This document shows, piece after piece, positions 51,779-60,272 of a DNA stretch of 64,000 nucleotides. The stretch is from Phyllobacterium sophorae. GTDB taxonomy: Bacteria > Pseudomonadota > Alphaproteobacteria > Rhizobiales > Rhizobiaceae. A program made the position numbers and the translations under genes. The first letter of the stretch is position 1, and each line of letters opens with the position of its first letter. A model generated the notes under the pieces. It did no database searches. It was not told the DNA's origin and saw only the letters and a program-made list of their open reading frames with translations. The stretch covers positions 620,001-684,000 of the forward strand of contig NZ_PGGM01000001.1 of the NCBI RefSeq assembly GCF_003010965.1, in the 5' to 3' direction.

Positions 51779-51943
51779 ATGAGCTTTCTGATTGATTTTG
51801 CCACGCGCAGCCGCCGCAACAATGACAGTGCCTATCGCGAAGCCCTGGCCATGCTGCAGGGCATGAGCGCGAGCGACCGTGCCGATATCGGCATCAAGCA
51901 GGCGGATTTCGCCCGCATCGCGCGCGAGATGTCGCGCCGCTGA
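51779..51943 (+). CDS. DUF1127-like small protein
   Basis: A 54-residue peptide starting at ATG 51779, preceded by AAGGGA. The YREALAMLQGMSASDRADIGI core and FARIAREMSRR tail match the length and Arg-rich helical pattern of DUF1127-like proteins (YxEALxxLxxMSDxELxDIGI). Some relatives affect phosphate or carbon metabolism through RNA interaction; nothing here shows which. It lies just before the repeat cluster. Confidence 0.7.
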   Translation: MSFLIDFATRSRRNNDSAYREALAMLQGMSASDRADIGIKQADFARIAREMSRR

Positions 51944-51967
51944 ATTTTGGGTGCTTTGCCGAGCGCA

Positions 51968-52073
51968 TATCGCGGATCGTAAAGCACTCGGCTCTCCATG
52001 CATCGTAGAGCACCTCCGTCTCCGTCCATCGTAAAACACCACCCTTTCCGTTCATCGTAAAACACCCCCCTTT
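51968..52073. repeat. 26-bp tandem repeats, left array
   Basis: About four degenerate 26-27 bp units of the type ATCGTAAAACACC..CTTTCCGT. They run up to the left arm of the first foldback element and are the reverse-complement counterpart of the GGAAAGGGAGGTG units on the right. Confidence 0.75.
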
Positions 52074-52263
52074 CCGTCATCCTCGGGCTTGACCCGAGGA
52101 CCCACGGCAAAGAAGCGCGAGTTCGCCACCGCGCAACGCATTCCAGAGAATTACCTCTCTCAATGGCACACCAGCGCTGACACTCCGCTGGATCTCGTCG
52201 AGTTTTGTCGAAATGATAACGCTTCTTTGCCGTGGGTCCTCGGGTCAAGCCCGAGGATGACGG
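52074..52263. repeat. Foldback element, copy 1
   Basis: 190 bp with perfect 44-bp terminal inverted repeats (52074-52117 and 52220-52263) and a 102-bp centre. Each arm contains the smaller palindrome CCTCGGGCTTGACCCGAGG. It carries no protein-coding frame of its own. It resembles MITE/RIME-type intergenic elements of Rhizobiales. A second near-identical copy lies 431 bp away. Confidence 0.9.
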
Positions 52264-52504
52264 CGAGTGAGGTGCGCCGGGATTATCGGAAAGGGAGGAG
52301 GTGCTTTGCGATATACGGGAGGTGTGTGCTGCAGGATGACAGAGAGGGACGTGCTCTTGGATTATCGTAGATCGCTTCGCTCGCCGTTTATCGTAAAACG
52401 CCACCTCGTCATCCTGAATGCACCTTTCCATCTATCGTAGAGCACTCGGCTCTCATGTATCGTAAAACACCTCCCTCTCCGTTCATCGTAAAACACCCCC
52501 CTTT
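52264..52504. repeat. Degenerate 26-bp repeats between the foldback copies
   Basis: Remnants of the same 26-bp units: GGAAAGGGAGG-type units on the left half, then ATCGTAAAACACC-type units on the right half (about 52420-52504), so each foldback copy is flanked by inward-facing arrays. No coding sequence is seen. Confidence 0.7.
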
Positions 52505-52698
52505 CCGTCATCCTCGGGCTTGACCCGAGGACCCACGGCAAAGAAGCGCGAGTTCGCAACCGCGCAACGAATTCCAGAGAATTACCTCTCTCAATGGCAA
52601 GCACACCAGCGCTGACACTCCGCTGGATCTCGTCGAGTTTTGTCGAAATGATAACGCTTCTTTGCCGTGGGTCCTCGGGTCAAGCCCGAGGATGACGG
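52505..52698. repeat. Foldback element, copy 2
   Basis: 194 bp, same 44-bp perfect arms (52505-52548 and 52655-52698), with a centre differing from copy 1 by a 4-bp insertion (AGCA after CAATGGCA in the middle) and a few substitutions. The high identity suggests a recent local duplication or a mobile family. Confidence 0.9.
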
Positions 52699-52853
52699 AA
52701 AGGGAGGTGCGCCGGGATTATCGGAAAGGGAGCGCGCCTCAGGATGACGGAAAGGGAGGTGCGCCAGGATTATCAGAAAGGGAGGTGCGCCAGGATCAGC
52801 GGAAAGGGAGGTGCGCCTCAGGATGATGGAAAGCGAGGTGCTCTACGACATAC
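52697..52853. repeat. 26-bp tandem repeats, right array
   Basis: About six 26-27 bp units starting GGAAAGGGAGGTGCGCC, degenerating to the right. They begin within the last bases of foldback copy 2. They mirror the left array. Confidence 0.85.
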
Positions 52854-52940
52854 AGAGAGGCGATGCTTACGATGAAGGAAAGTTGAAAATACGCCATTCG
52901 TTGAATTTACCCGGGCGCCGTTTGCAATTCAAAATGCAGC

Positions 52941-53225
52941 ATGTCCGGCTACGTTTATATCCTCGCCAACCACAAGCACGGCACGCTGTACATCGGGGTC
53001 ACGTCCGATCTTGCCGGGCGCATGTACCAGCACCGCGAGGGGTACACGCCGGGTTTTGCATGGAGATACGGCTGTGCGCGGCTGGTCTGGTATGAAGAGC
53101 ACGGGTTGATCGTAGACGCTATCCAGCGCGAGAAATCGCTGAAACGCTGGCATCGCCAATGGAAGATCGAACTTATCGAAAGCATCAACCCAAATTGGGA
53201 AGATCTTTACGCTACACTCTCGTAA
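52941..53225 (+). CDS. GIY-YIG family nuclease-like protein
   Basis: A 94-residue single-domain GIY-YIG protein: YVYILANHKHGTLYIGVTSDLAGRMYQHREG holds both halves of the motif and the catalytic Arg, and a Glu occurs in the EKSLKRWHRQWKIELIES region. Stand-alone members (YhbQ/UPF0213-like) are common in Rhizobiales; their substrate is unknown. It starts at ATG 52941, right after the repeat cluster, and its last 14 bases overlap the convergent gene. Confidence 0.88.
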   Translation: MSGYVYILANHKHGTLYIGVTSDLAGRMYQHREGYTPGFAWRYGCARLVWYEEHGLIVDAIQREKSLKRWHRQWKIELIESINPNWEDLYATLS

Positions 53226-53688
53226 ACTCCATCACCCAGTTGGTTTCCCAGGTTTCGCCGCCATCCTTTGAAAACGCCTGCGCCCACAGCGGCATGTCGG
53301 GCGAGGGCGTCCACAGGAAGCGCACGCGCACCGGCACGCCGTCATCGGTGTCGTCGCCGTAGAAAACCCCCTTGCCATTGTCGAAATGGCCGATGATCGG
53401 CGGAAACATCACATTGCTGCGGCTGTCGGACCAATTCAGCGACCATGACCCGTCGCGCGGGTTGAACAGGCGCACCGTCAGCCCGGCAAAACCCTGTGAC
53501 GGCATATCCATTTCCTCGATATTCGCCGTGCCATACAGCGCCTTGCGCACGCTCGACGTGGCGTGGAACTCATCCCATTCGTCAGATTGCTTGAACCGCT
53601 CCTTCAGCCGCAGGTTGCGGATGTTCCAGTCGCCGATGAGAAAATCGAAATCCGCCGCACTGCCAAGTGTCTGTATCTCCGCGTCCAT
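53212..53688 (-). CDS. Uncharacterised DUF1579-like protein
   Basis: A 158-residue soluble protein. The start FDFLIGDWNIRNLRLKERF and later PLWAQAFSKDGGETWETNWVMEFTRV resemble the beta-barrel pattern of DUF1579/THAP4-like lipocalin-type domains (GxWxxxN...). No function can be given. Start ATG 53688. It ends inside the GIY-YIG gene on the opposite strand. Confidence 0.65.
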   Translation of the reverse strand: MDAEIQTLGSAADFDFLIGDWNIRNLRLKERFKQSDEWDEFHATSSVRKALYGTANIEEMDMPSQGFAGLTVRLFNPRDGSWSLNWSDSRSNVMFPPIIGHFDNGKGVFYGDDTDDGVPVRVRFLWTPSPDMPLWAQAFSKDGGETWETNWVMEFTRV

Positions 53689-53745
53689 CGCTAGTCCTCC
53701 CGCGCACCATTCTGCGTGCTTTTCGTGGATGAATATAGCGCAGGG

Positions 53746-53769
53746 CTCCTGACAACCTTGTGTCAGGAG
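53746..53769. repeat. Hairpin near start of the 53.7-54.6 kb gap
   Basis: Perfect 9-bp inverted repeat CTCCTGACA / TGTCAGGAG with a 6-nt loop. A further TGTCAGGAG copy follows at 53770-53779. It lies upstream of the DUF1579-like gene (leftward), possibly regulatory. Confidence 0.6.
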
Positions 53770-53810
53770 ATGTCAGGAGGAGAGGGGAGTTTTGGGTGCG
53801 TTGAGTGCGG

Positions 53811-54013
53811 CTTTCTCTCCCTCTGTGGGGGGCCGAAGGCGGGCGAGACCAGTGGTCGCCCCGGTAGCGATTTCGGCATCTTAGCTCTTGCTAAGTGCCA
53901 GAAATCGCAAGAGAGGGGATATGCTTCACTAAACTACCCCCTCACTTGGATTTTCTAAGGATTTAGCGAGGGCTAAATCCAAGAAAATCCTTTCTCTCCC
54001 ACAAGGAGAGAGA
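53811..54013. repeat. RIME-like palindromic element
   Basis: A 200-bp element bounded by near-complementary arms (CTTTCTCTCCCTCTGTGG at the left, CCACAAGGAGAGAG at the right). It holds two long hairpins: 53867-53908 (GCGATTTC..TTAGC / GCTAAG..GAAATCGC) and 53948-53990 (GGATTTTCT..GGATTTAGC / GCTAAATCC..AGAAAATCC). Both hairpins share a TTAGC/GCTAA core. Arms of the CTCTCCC...GGGAGAG type are familiar from intergenic mosaic elements of Rhizobiales. Confidence 0.75.
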
Positions 54014-54562
54014 TAATCGGTATCGGCTGTGGGTGCCGAACTTGTCCAACCACGCGCAGTGCCCTTGCACGAAAATAATCGTGGCTGTTTATCCACGCCC
54101 CTCAAACCTCGGTTATTCTATCCCCGTCCTTTCCATGGGGAGCTGCTTCCGGAGCCGTTCGAAAGTGGGGAAGGACAGCGTGTCAGCGGGCGGGCAACGG
54201 ACCCAAGCGCTGGCCGACCTGTTCGTCTTCGGAGGTCAATCTGCGCATTTTAGGCAGATATTGCCTCCATTGTTGACGCCAACGCCAATCGTGCGGACAC
54301 TGCACCGACGGCGACGATGGGCCCGGACTCCAGGCGTTCATCCACTCGCCCCGCGGAACAAGCAGAAGCTGGCCGGCAGGGGGACAACGTTAGCGGGCGG
54401 TCTTCGGATCGCATACCTTATCTACCAAGACGCGCTTCGACGACCGCCCGTCTTCCCACAATGCAAACAATGGCCAGACTCAAGATGAGGGCGTGGCAAG
54501 GGGGAAAGCTGGCCTCTACGAAGCAGCTTACATACCGATGAGGAAATGATAATAGACAGAAC
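54014..54562. other. Non-coding stretch, possible decayed sequence
   Basis: About 550 bp without a credible gene. Translated fragments such as GQRTQALADLF faintly recall transposase-type segments, but frames are short and interrupted, so I only note it as possible debris. The last part carries the promoter and ribosome site of the SelT-like gene. Confidence 0.4.
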
Positions 54563-55060
54563 ATGACAACAAAACCGCGCATCACCATCACCTATTGCAC
54601 GCAGTGCAGCTGGCTCCTCCGCTCCGCCTGGATGGCGCAGGAGCTGCTCTCCACCTTTGGCGCCGACCTCGGCGAAGTGTCGCTGATTCCGGGCACCGGC
54701 GGCGTCTTCGAAATCCGCGTGGACGGCGATCTCATCTGGGAACGCAAGCGCGACGGCGGTTTTCCCGAGGCCAAGGTGCTCAAGCAGAAGGTGCGCGATA
54801 TCGTCTGGCCCGAGCGCGATCTCGGGCATTCCGACGGGCATAAGGCTGAGGTCCCTGCCAGCGCCGAGCACAGCGAGAAGCTCAGGGGCGGGGCAGACGG
54901 GGTCCCTGCCAGCGCCGAGCGCAGCGAGAAGCTTAAGGGCGGGGCAGACGGGGTCCCCGCCAGCGCCGAGCACAGCGAGAAGCTTAAGGGCGGGGCAGAC
55001 GGGGTCCCTGCCAGCGCCGAGCGCAGCGAGAAGCTTAAGGGCGGGGCAGAAATTGAGTAA
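54563..55060 (+). CDS. SelT/SelW/SelH-like Rdx protein with repeat tail
   Basis: A 165-residue protein. Residues 1-92 are a thioredoxin-like Rdx domain: CxxC at 12-15 (TYCTQCSW), GTGGVFEIRVDG and WERKRDGGFPEAKVLKQKVRDIVWP. Bacterial members have CxxC instead of selenocysteine and are thought to be thiol redox proteins. Residues 97-163 are a four-fold repeat of about 17 residues (VPASAEHSEKLKGGADG), unusual for the family, which normally ends near residue 95. Its stop overlaps the start of the SorC-type regulator gene. Confidence 0.85.
   Translation: MTTKPRITITYCTQCSWLLRSAWMAQELLSTFGADLGEVSLIPGTGGVFEIRVDGDLIWERKRDGGFPEAKVLKQKVRDIVWPERDLGHSDGHKAEVPASAEHSEKLRGGADGVPASAERSEKLKGGADGVPASAEHSEKLKGGADGVPASAERSEKLKGGAEIE
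54851..55050 (+). repeat. 51-bp tandem repeat inside the SelT-like gene
   Basis: Four units starting at 54851, 54902, 54953 and 55004, each GTCCCTGCCAGCGCCGAGC... ; the last is incomplete (47 bp). The unit length is a multiple of three, so copy-number changes keep the frame. Units differ by only a few bases. Confidence 0.95.
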
Positions 55061-56006
55061 GCCGGACGTTACCACGACAAAGCTGGACGACGCCGCCCGC
55101 GCTGGCTGGTTGTATTATGTCGCCGGCAACACGCAGGACGAGATTGCCGCCAAGCTCGGCATTTCGCGCCAGTCGGCGCAGCGCATGGTATCGCTGGCGG
55201 TGTCGGAAGGGCTGGTCAAGGTAAGGCTCGACCATCCGATCGCCCATTGCCTCGATCTCGCCGAACAGCTCAAGCAGCGCTTCGGCCTGAAGATGGCGGA
55301 GGTGGTGCCGACCGATCCGGGCTCCAGCTCGACGACACTCGGCGTGGCCGATGCGGCGGCGGCGGAAATGACCCGCTGGCTGAAGTCGGAAGCGCCGATC
55401 GTGCTCGGCATAGGCACCGGCCGCACGCTCAAGGCGGCGATCGAGCTGCTGTCGCCGATCGAGTGCCCGCAGCACAAGGTGGTGTCGCTGACCGGCAACA
55501 TTTCGCCGGATGGTTCGGCGGCTTTCTACAACGTCATTTTCAACATTGCCGACAAGATCAAGGCGCGCTCATTTCCCATGCCGCTGCCGGTCATAGCCTC
55601 TTCGCCGCAGGAGCGCGAGCTGCTGCACAGCCAGGCGATGATCCGCCCGGTGCTGGAATTGTCGGCGCGGGCCAATGTCGCCTTTGTCGGCATAGGCGAC
55701 CTCGAGGAAGACGCTCCGCTGTTTATCGATGGCTTCATTTCGCGCGAGGAACTGGACGCTCTGCGCCGTGCCGGGGCGGTGTGCGAAATCCTTGGACGTG
55801 CCTTCGATCGCTATGGCGAACCCATCGAGGGGCTGACCAATGCCCGCGTCGCCAGCGCGCATATCCCCTCGCGCGACACCGCCACCGTCATCGCCACCGC
55901 CAAGGGTGCGAAAAAGCTACCGGGCATTGTAGCGGCGATAAAAGGCAATCTAATCAACGGCCTGATTACAGACGAGCGGACCGCGGAAACGCTTCTCGCC
56001 GGATAA
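55053..56006 (+). CDS. SorC-family sugar-binding transcriptional regulator
   Basis: A 317-residue regulator: N-terminal HTH (residues 10-60, NTQDEIAAKLGISRQSAQRMVSLAVSEG) and a sugar-phosphate isomerase-like effector domain (about 75-315, GIGTGRTLKAAIELL). The start is TTG 55053, eight bases after a GGCGGGG run, overlapping the preceding stop codon; no good ATG is available. It directly precedes the polyol transporter operon and is the obvious regulator, probably sensing a polyol or ketose phosphate. Confidence 0.88.
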   Translation: MSKPDVTTTKLDDAARAGWLYYVAGNTQDEIAAKLGISRQSAQRMVSLAVSEGLVKVRLDHPIAHCLDLAEQLKQRFGLKMAEVVPTDPGSSSTTLGVADAAAAEMTRWLKSEAPIVLGIGTGRTLKAAIELLSPIECPQHKVVSLTGNISPDGSAAFYNVIFNIADKIKARSFPMPLPVIASSPQERELLHSQAMIRPVLELSARANVAFVGIGDLEEDAPLFIDGFISREELDALRRAGAVCEILGRAFDRYGEPIEGLTNARVASAHIPSRDTATVIATAKGAKKLPGIVAAIKGNLINGLITDERTAETLLAG

Positions 56007-56035
56007 TTCCCTCCCATTGTTGCATCGCAGCGACG

Positions 56036-56095
56036 AATTGCTCTTGACTTGTTTCGCCGTTGTGTGAGTATTTGCCCACAAGACAAGCAATTGCT
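56036..56095 (+). promoter_or_regulatory. Promoter/operator region of the polyol operon
   Basis: AATTGCT-CTTGT arms (56036-56052) and ACAAG-AGCAATT arms (56078-56092) form an imperfect inverted repeat; AGCAATTGCT (56086-56095) is a perfect 10-bp palindrome. A TTGACT -35 (56045-56050) and TATTTG -10 (56069-56074) lie inside it. The upstream SorC-type regulator would be the natural ligand-responsive binder. Confidence 0.45.
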
Positions 56096-56117
56096 CATAA
56101 CATTCGGGAGGAATGAA

Positions 56118-57428
56118 ATGTTAACGAGAACGCTTCTGCTCGGCGCCGTATCTGCGCTCGCCATGGCGAGTTTTGCCCATGCGGAGACGCTGACCATCGC
56201 CACCGTCAATAATGGCGACATGGTCCGCATGCAGAAATTGACCGAGGACTTCACCAAGAAAAATCCGGACATCCAGCTCGAGTGGGTAACGCTCGAGGAA
56301 AACGTGCTGCGCCAGCGCGTCACCACCGACATCGCCACCAAGGGCGGCCAGTACGACATCATGACCATCGGCACCTATGAAGTGCCGATCTGGGCCAAGC
56401 AGGGCTGGCTTCTGCCGCTCGATGGCCTGGGCGATGCCTATGACAAGTCCGATCTTTTGCCGGCTATCAGCGACGCCGTCTCTGTCGATGGCAAGCTCTA
56501 CGCTTCGCCATTCTACGGCGAAAGCGCCATGGTGATGTACCGCAAGGACCTCGCCGAGAAGGCCGGCGTGACCATTCCGGAAAAGCCGACCTGGGACCAG
56601 ATCGCCGAAGCGGCGAAGAAGATGACCGACAAGTCGAGCGAAACCTACGGCATCTGCCTGCGCGGCAAGGCCGGCTGGGGCGAGAACATGGCGCTCCTGA
56701 CCGCGACGGCCAATTCTTTCGGGGCACGCTGGTTCGACGAAAAGTGGACTCCGCAGTTCGATCAGCCGGAATGGAAGAAGGCCCTGCAGTTCTACGTCGA
56801 CCTGATGAAGGAAGCCGGACCTCCCGGCGCCTCGTCCAACGGCTTTAATGAAAACCTTGCGCTGTTCCAGACCGGCAAATGCGGCATCTGGATCGATGCG
56901 ACCGTTGCGGCCTCGTTCGTGACCAATCCGAAGGAATCCAAGGTTGCCGACAAGGTGGGCTATGCGCTCTTCCCGACCGGCGGCGTCGAGAACCACGGCA
57001 ACTGGCTGTGGGCGTGGAACCTTGGCGTTCCGGCTGGCACCAAGAAGGCGGAAGCCGCGCAGAAGTTCGTCTCCTGGGCGACCGACAAGGCCTATACGGA
57101 ACTCGTCGCGAGCAAGGAAGGCTGGGCCAACGTTCCTCCGGGTACGCGCAAGTCGCTCTATGCCAATCCGGAATATGAGAAGGCTGCTCCCTTCGCCAAG
57201 ATCACGCTCGATGCGATGAATGCGGCCAATACGAGCAAGCCGACAGTCAAGCCGGTGCCCTATACGGGTGGCCAGTTTGTCGCCATCCCTGAGTTCCAGG
57301 GCATTGGCACGGCCGTCGGCCAGCAGTTCTCCGCAGCGCTTGCCGGTTCGATGACCGTCGACCAGGCCTTGCAGGGTGCGCAGGCGCTGACGACGCGTGA
57401 GATGACCAAGGGCGGCTACATCAAGTAG
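56118..57428 (+). CDS. smoE: Polyol ABC transporter, substrate-binding protein
   Basis: A 436-residue periplasmic protein (signal MLTRTLLLGAVSALAMASFAHA) of extracellular solute-binding family 1, SmoE-like: TIGTYEVPIWAKQGWLLPLD and YASPFYGESAMVMYRKDL, WLWAWNLGVPAGTKK. Relatives bind sorbitol, mannitol and related polyols. ATG 56118 follows GGGAGG. A GC-rich hairpin in the gap to smoF (57442-57479) may keep this mRNA segment more abundant, as usual for binding proteins. Confidence 0.92.
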   Translation: MLTRTLLLGAVSALAMASFAHAETLTIATVNNGDMVRMQKLTEDFTKKNPDIQLEWVTLEENVLRQRVTTDIATKGGQYDIMTIGTYEVPIWAKQGWLLPLDGLGDAYDKSDLLPAISDAVSVDGKLYASPFYGESAMVMYRKDLAEKAGVTIPEKPTWDQIAEAAKKMTDKSSETYGICLRGKAGWGENMALLTATANSFGARWFDEKWTPQFDQPEWKKALQFYVDLMKEAGPPGASSNGFNENLALFQTGKCGIWIDATVAASFVTNPKESKVADKVGYALFPTGGVENHGNWLWAWNLGVPAGTKKAEAAQKFVSWATDKAYTELVASKEGWANVPPGTRKSLYANPEYEKAAPFAKITLDAMNAANTSKPTVKPVPYTGGQFVAIPEFQGIGTAVGQQFSAALAGSMTVDQALQGAQALTTREMTKGGYIK

Positions 57429-57441
57429 GATCCTCCTGGCT

Positions 57442-57479
57442 CCGGGCGGTTCCTGACGCGAATGTTGGGGGCCGCCCGG
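57442..57479 (+). terminator. Intercistronic hairpin smoE-smoF
   Basis: CCGGGCGG (57442-57449) and CCGCCCGG (57472-57479) form an 8-bp GC-only stem, followed by GCCTCCTTTTG. It lies between the binding-protein and permease genes and could partly terminate or protect the upstream message. Confidence 0.6.
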
Positions 57480-57528
57480 GCCTCCTTTTGCATTATCACT
57501 TTGACGTTCACTGCATTGGAACCTGACC

Positions 57529-58401
57529 ATGGCTACGCTTCAGACACGCGCAACTGCCCGTTTCATGATGTCGCCCGCCGTCATCCTGCTGTTTCTCTGG
57601 ATGATCGTGCCGCTTGTCATGACGCTGTATTTCTCGTTCCTGCGCTACAATCTGCTGATGCCGGGAACCGAGGAGTTTATCGGCTTTCTCAACTATCAGT
57701 ACTTTCTGACCGACCCCGCATTCTTCACCGCACTCGGCAATACCCTGATGCTCGTCGGCGGCACGCTGCTGATCACTGTCATCGGTGGCATCCTGCTGGC
57801 GCTGGTGCTTGACCAGCCATTCTTCGGGCAGGGCATCGTCCGTCTTCTGGTGATAGCGCCGTTCTTCGTCATGCCAACGGTGTCCGCTCTCGTGTGGAAG
57901 AACATGCTGATGCATCCGGTCAATGGCCTTTTTGCGTGGATTGCCCGCTCATTCGGGTTCCAGCCCATCGACTGGTTTGCGGAACTGCCACTCTTCTCGA
58001 TTGTCCTTATCGTCGCGTGGCAATGGCTGCCCTTCGCAACGCTGATCCTGCTCACTGCGCTGCAATCGCTCGACGGTGAACAAATCGAGGCGGCAGAGAT
58101 GGATGGAGCCGGGGCGATCTCGCGCTTCATCTATCTGGTGCTGCCACACATGTCGCGGGCGATCACCGTTGTCATTCTCATCCAGACGATTTTCCTGCTC
58201 AGCGTCTTCGCTGAGATCCTGGTCACGACCAATGGCGGCCCAGGCATCCAGACGACGAATATCACCTATCTCATTTATATGCAGGCGCTCCTGCAGTTCG
58301 ATGTGGGCGGTGCCTCGGCCGGCGGTATTGTTGCAGTGATCCTCGCCAATATTGTCGCTTTCTTCCTCATTCGCCTTATCGGCAAGAACCTCGAGAGGTA
58401 A
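57529..58401 (+). CDS. smoF: Polyol ABC transporter permease 1
   Basis: A 290-residue permease with about six transmembrane segments. The EAA loop IEAAEMDGAGAISRFIYLVLP (about residues 185-205) contacts the ATPase. It is the MalF-like partner of the next gene. The start at ATG 57529 is supported by length; the next gene begins 4 nt after its stop. Confidence 0.92.
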   Translation: MATLQTRATARFMMSPAVILLFLWMIVPLVMTLYFSFLRYNLLMPGTEEFIGFLNYQYFLTDPAFFTALGNTLMLVGGTLLITVIGGILLALVLDQPFFGQGIVRLLVIAPFFVMPTVSALVWKNMLMHPVNGLFAWIARSFGFQPIDWFAELPLFSIVLIVAWQWLPFATLILLTALQSLDGEQIEAAEMDGAGAISRFIYLVLPHMSRAITVVILIQTIFLLSVFAEILVTTNGGPGIQTTNITYLIYMQALLQFDVGGASAGGIVAVILANIVAFFLIRLIGKNLER

Positions 58402-58405
58402 AGCC

Positions 58406-59236
58406 ATGGCCCGCGCAGTCACCACACGGCATAAGCTGACATTCACGATCCTCGGTTGGACGATCGGGTTCCTGATCTTCTTTCCGATCCTGTGGACATT
58501 CCTGACCAGCTTCAAGACTGAAGGAACGGCAGTCGCAACGCCACCGCAGTTCCTGTTCTTCGACTGGACTCTGGAAAATTACCACGAGGTGCAAAGCCGC
58601 TCGAACTACATGAAGCACGTCACCAATTCCGTGGTGATCTCGGTGGGGTCAACGCTGATTGGTCTGGCACTCGCCATCCCGGCCGCCTGGGCCATGGCAT
58701 TTTCGCCAACCAAGCGCACCAAGGACGTCCTGATGTGGATGTTGTCCACAAAGATGATGCCGCCTGTCGGCGTTCTCGTGCCGCTCTACCTGATTTTCCG
58801 CGACTGGGGTTTGCTGGATACGCGCCTTGGTCTCGTCGCAGTCCTGACCATGATCAACCTGCCGATCATCGTCTGGATGCTCTACACCTACTTCAAGGAA
58901 ATACCGGGAGAGATCCTCGAAGCGGCGCGCATGGACGGCGCCTCGCTGATGAAGGAAATCGTTTATGTGCTGACGCCGATGGCCGTGCCAGGTATTGCAT
59001 CGACCATGTTGCTGAACATTATTCTGGCATGGAACGAAGCGTTCTGGACGCTGAATCTTTCCGCGGCCAATGCGGCGCCACTCACCGCATTCATCGCCTC
59101 TTACTCAAGTCCAGAGGGCCTGTTCTGGGCCAAGTTGTCGGCCGCATCCACCATGGCGATTGCGCCTATCCTGATCATGGGATGGTTCTCGCAAAAGCAG
59201 CTGGTTCGTGGCCTGACCTTCGGCGCAGTGAAATAG
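58406..59236 (+). CDS. smoG: Polyol ABC transporter permease 2
   Basis: A 276-residue MalG-like permease, six transmembrane segments, EAA loop [25 protein letters not shown] 58406 follows GAGAGG. It completes the heterodimeric channel with SmoF. Confidence 0.92.
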   Translation: MARAVTTRHKLTFTILGWTIGFLIFFPILWTFLTSFKTEGTAVATPPQFLFFDWTLENYHEVQSRSNYMKHVTNSVVISVGSTLIGLALAIPAAWAMAFSPTKRTKDVLMWMLSTKMMPPVGVLVPLYLIFRDWGLLDTRLGLVAVLTMINLPIIVWMLYTYFKEIPGEILEAARMDGASLMKEIVYVLTPMAVPGIASTMLLNIILAWNEAFWTLNLSAANAAPLTAFIASYSSPEGLFWAKLSAASTMAIAPILIMGWFSQKQLVRGLTFGAVK

Positions 59237-59255
59237 GTTTTCGGGGAGGATTATT

Positions 59256-60254
59256 ATGGGAAGTATTACGCTCCAAAAAGTATCGAAGTCATTTGGAACC
59301 ACTGCGGTCATTCCAGAAATCGACCTTGAAATCGATGACGGTGAATTCGTTGTCTTCGTCGGTCCTTCCGGCTGTGGAAAATCGACCCTGCTGCGGATGA
59401 TCGCAGGTCTCGAAGATCTGAGCGGCGGCAGGATCGTCATCGACGGCAAAGACATGTCCAACGAGGCGCCGGCGAAACGCGGTTTGTCGATGGTATTCCA
59501 GTCTTATGCCCTCTATCCGCATATGAGCGTCTACGGCAACATCGCCTTCCCGTTGAAGATGGATGGCCAAGAAAAATCCGCTATCGACAAGAAGGTCAAG
59601 GATGCGGCGCATATTCTGAACCTCACCAATTATCTCGATCGCCGGCCGGGACAATTGTCGGGCGGCCAGCGCCAGCGTGTCGCCATAGGCCGCGCCATCG
59701 TGCGTCAGCCTAAAGCGTTTCTCTTCGACGAGCCGCTGTCCAACCTCGATGCTGCCCTGCGTGGAAACATGCGCCTCGAGATCAGCGATCTGCATCACCA
59801 GTTGAAGACCACGATGATCTATGTGACGCACGACCAGGTGGAAGCCATGACCATGGCGGACAAGATTGTCGTACTTAATGCCGGGCGTATCGAGCAGGTG
59901 GGCTCACCGCTTGAACTTTACCGGAGCCCGCGAAACGTTTTCGTGGCGGGCTTCATCGGCTCTCCTCGCATGAACCTCATCGAAGGTCAGGAAGCTGCCA
60001 AGCAAAACGCGACGACGCTCGGCGTGCGGCCGGAACATATCCGCATCTCCAAGACCGATGGTGCCTGGAAGGGGACCGTCGGTGTTACGGAACATCTCGG
60101 GTCCGACACGTTCATCCACGTGCAGGTTGATGGCGTTGGCAAGATCACCGTGCGAACCGATGGCGATTTCAGCACCGAATTTGGCCAGCAGGTCTATCTC
60201 ACGCCGGAGCCGGCACGGCTGCATAGGTTCGATCCTAACGGGCAAGCAATATAA
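59256..60254 (+). CDS. smoK: Polyol ABC transporter ATPase
   Basis: A 332-residue MalK/UgpC-type ATPase: Walker [12 protein letters not shown], signature [14 protein letters not shown], Walker [13 protein letters not shown], switch His THDQ, and a C-terminal regulatory OB domain ([12 protein letters not shown]). A ribosome site (GGGGAGG) precedes ATG 59256. It energises the SmoEFG importer. Confidence 0.94.
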   Translation: MGSITLQKVSKSFGTTAVIPEIDLEIDDGEFVVFVGPSGCGKSTLLRMIAGLEDLSGGRIVIDGKDMSNEAPAKRGLSMVFQSYALYPHMSVYGNIAFPLKMDGQEKSAIDKKVKDAAHILNLTNYLDRRPGQLSGGQRQRVAIGRAIVRQPKAFLFDEPLSNLDAALRGNMRLEISDLHHQLKTTMIYVTHDQVEAMTMADKIVVLNAGRIEQVGSPLELYRSPRNVFVAGFIGSPRMNLIEGQEAAKQNATTLGVRPEHIRISKTDGAWKGTVGVTEHLGSDTFIHVQVDGVGKITVRTDGDFSTEFGQQVYLTPEPARLHRFDPNGQAI

Positions 60255-60272
60255 AGCGATGGGCAATTTGAC

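Noticed and set aside
51832-52604. Frames through the foldback repeats with PWVLGSSPRMT-like peptides
   Set aside because: These are translations of the palindromic repeats, present on both strands and in both copies; not real proteins.
52697-52853. CRISPR array
   Set aside because: The 26-bp units are contiguous and degenerate with no unique spacers, and no cas genes are present.
54014-54562. Insertion sequence remnant
   Set aside because: A few translated fragments suggested transposase but frames are broken, no terminal repeats or target duplications are seen, and the resemblance is too weak to call.
54563-55060. Selenocysteine in the SelT-like protein
   Set aside because: The redox motif is an ordinary CxxC with Cys codons; no in-frame TGA is present.
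56121-57530. 469-codon frame on the minus strand
   Set aside because: Antisense of smoE with strong third-position GC bias; no domain pattern, and the smoE reading frame is unambiguous.
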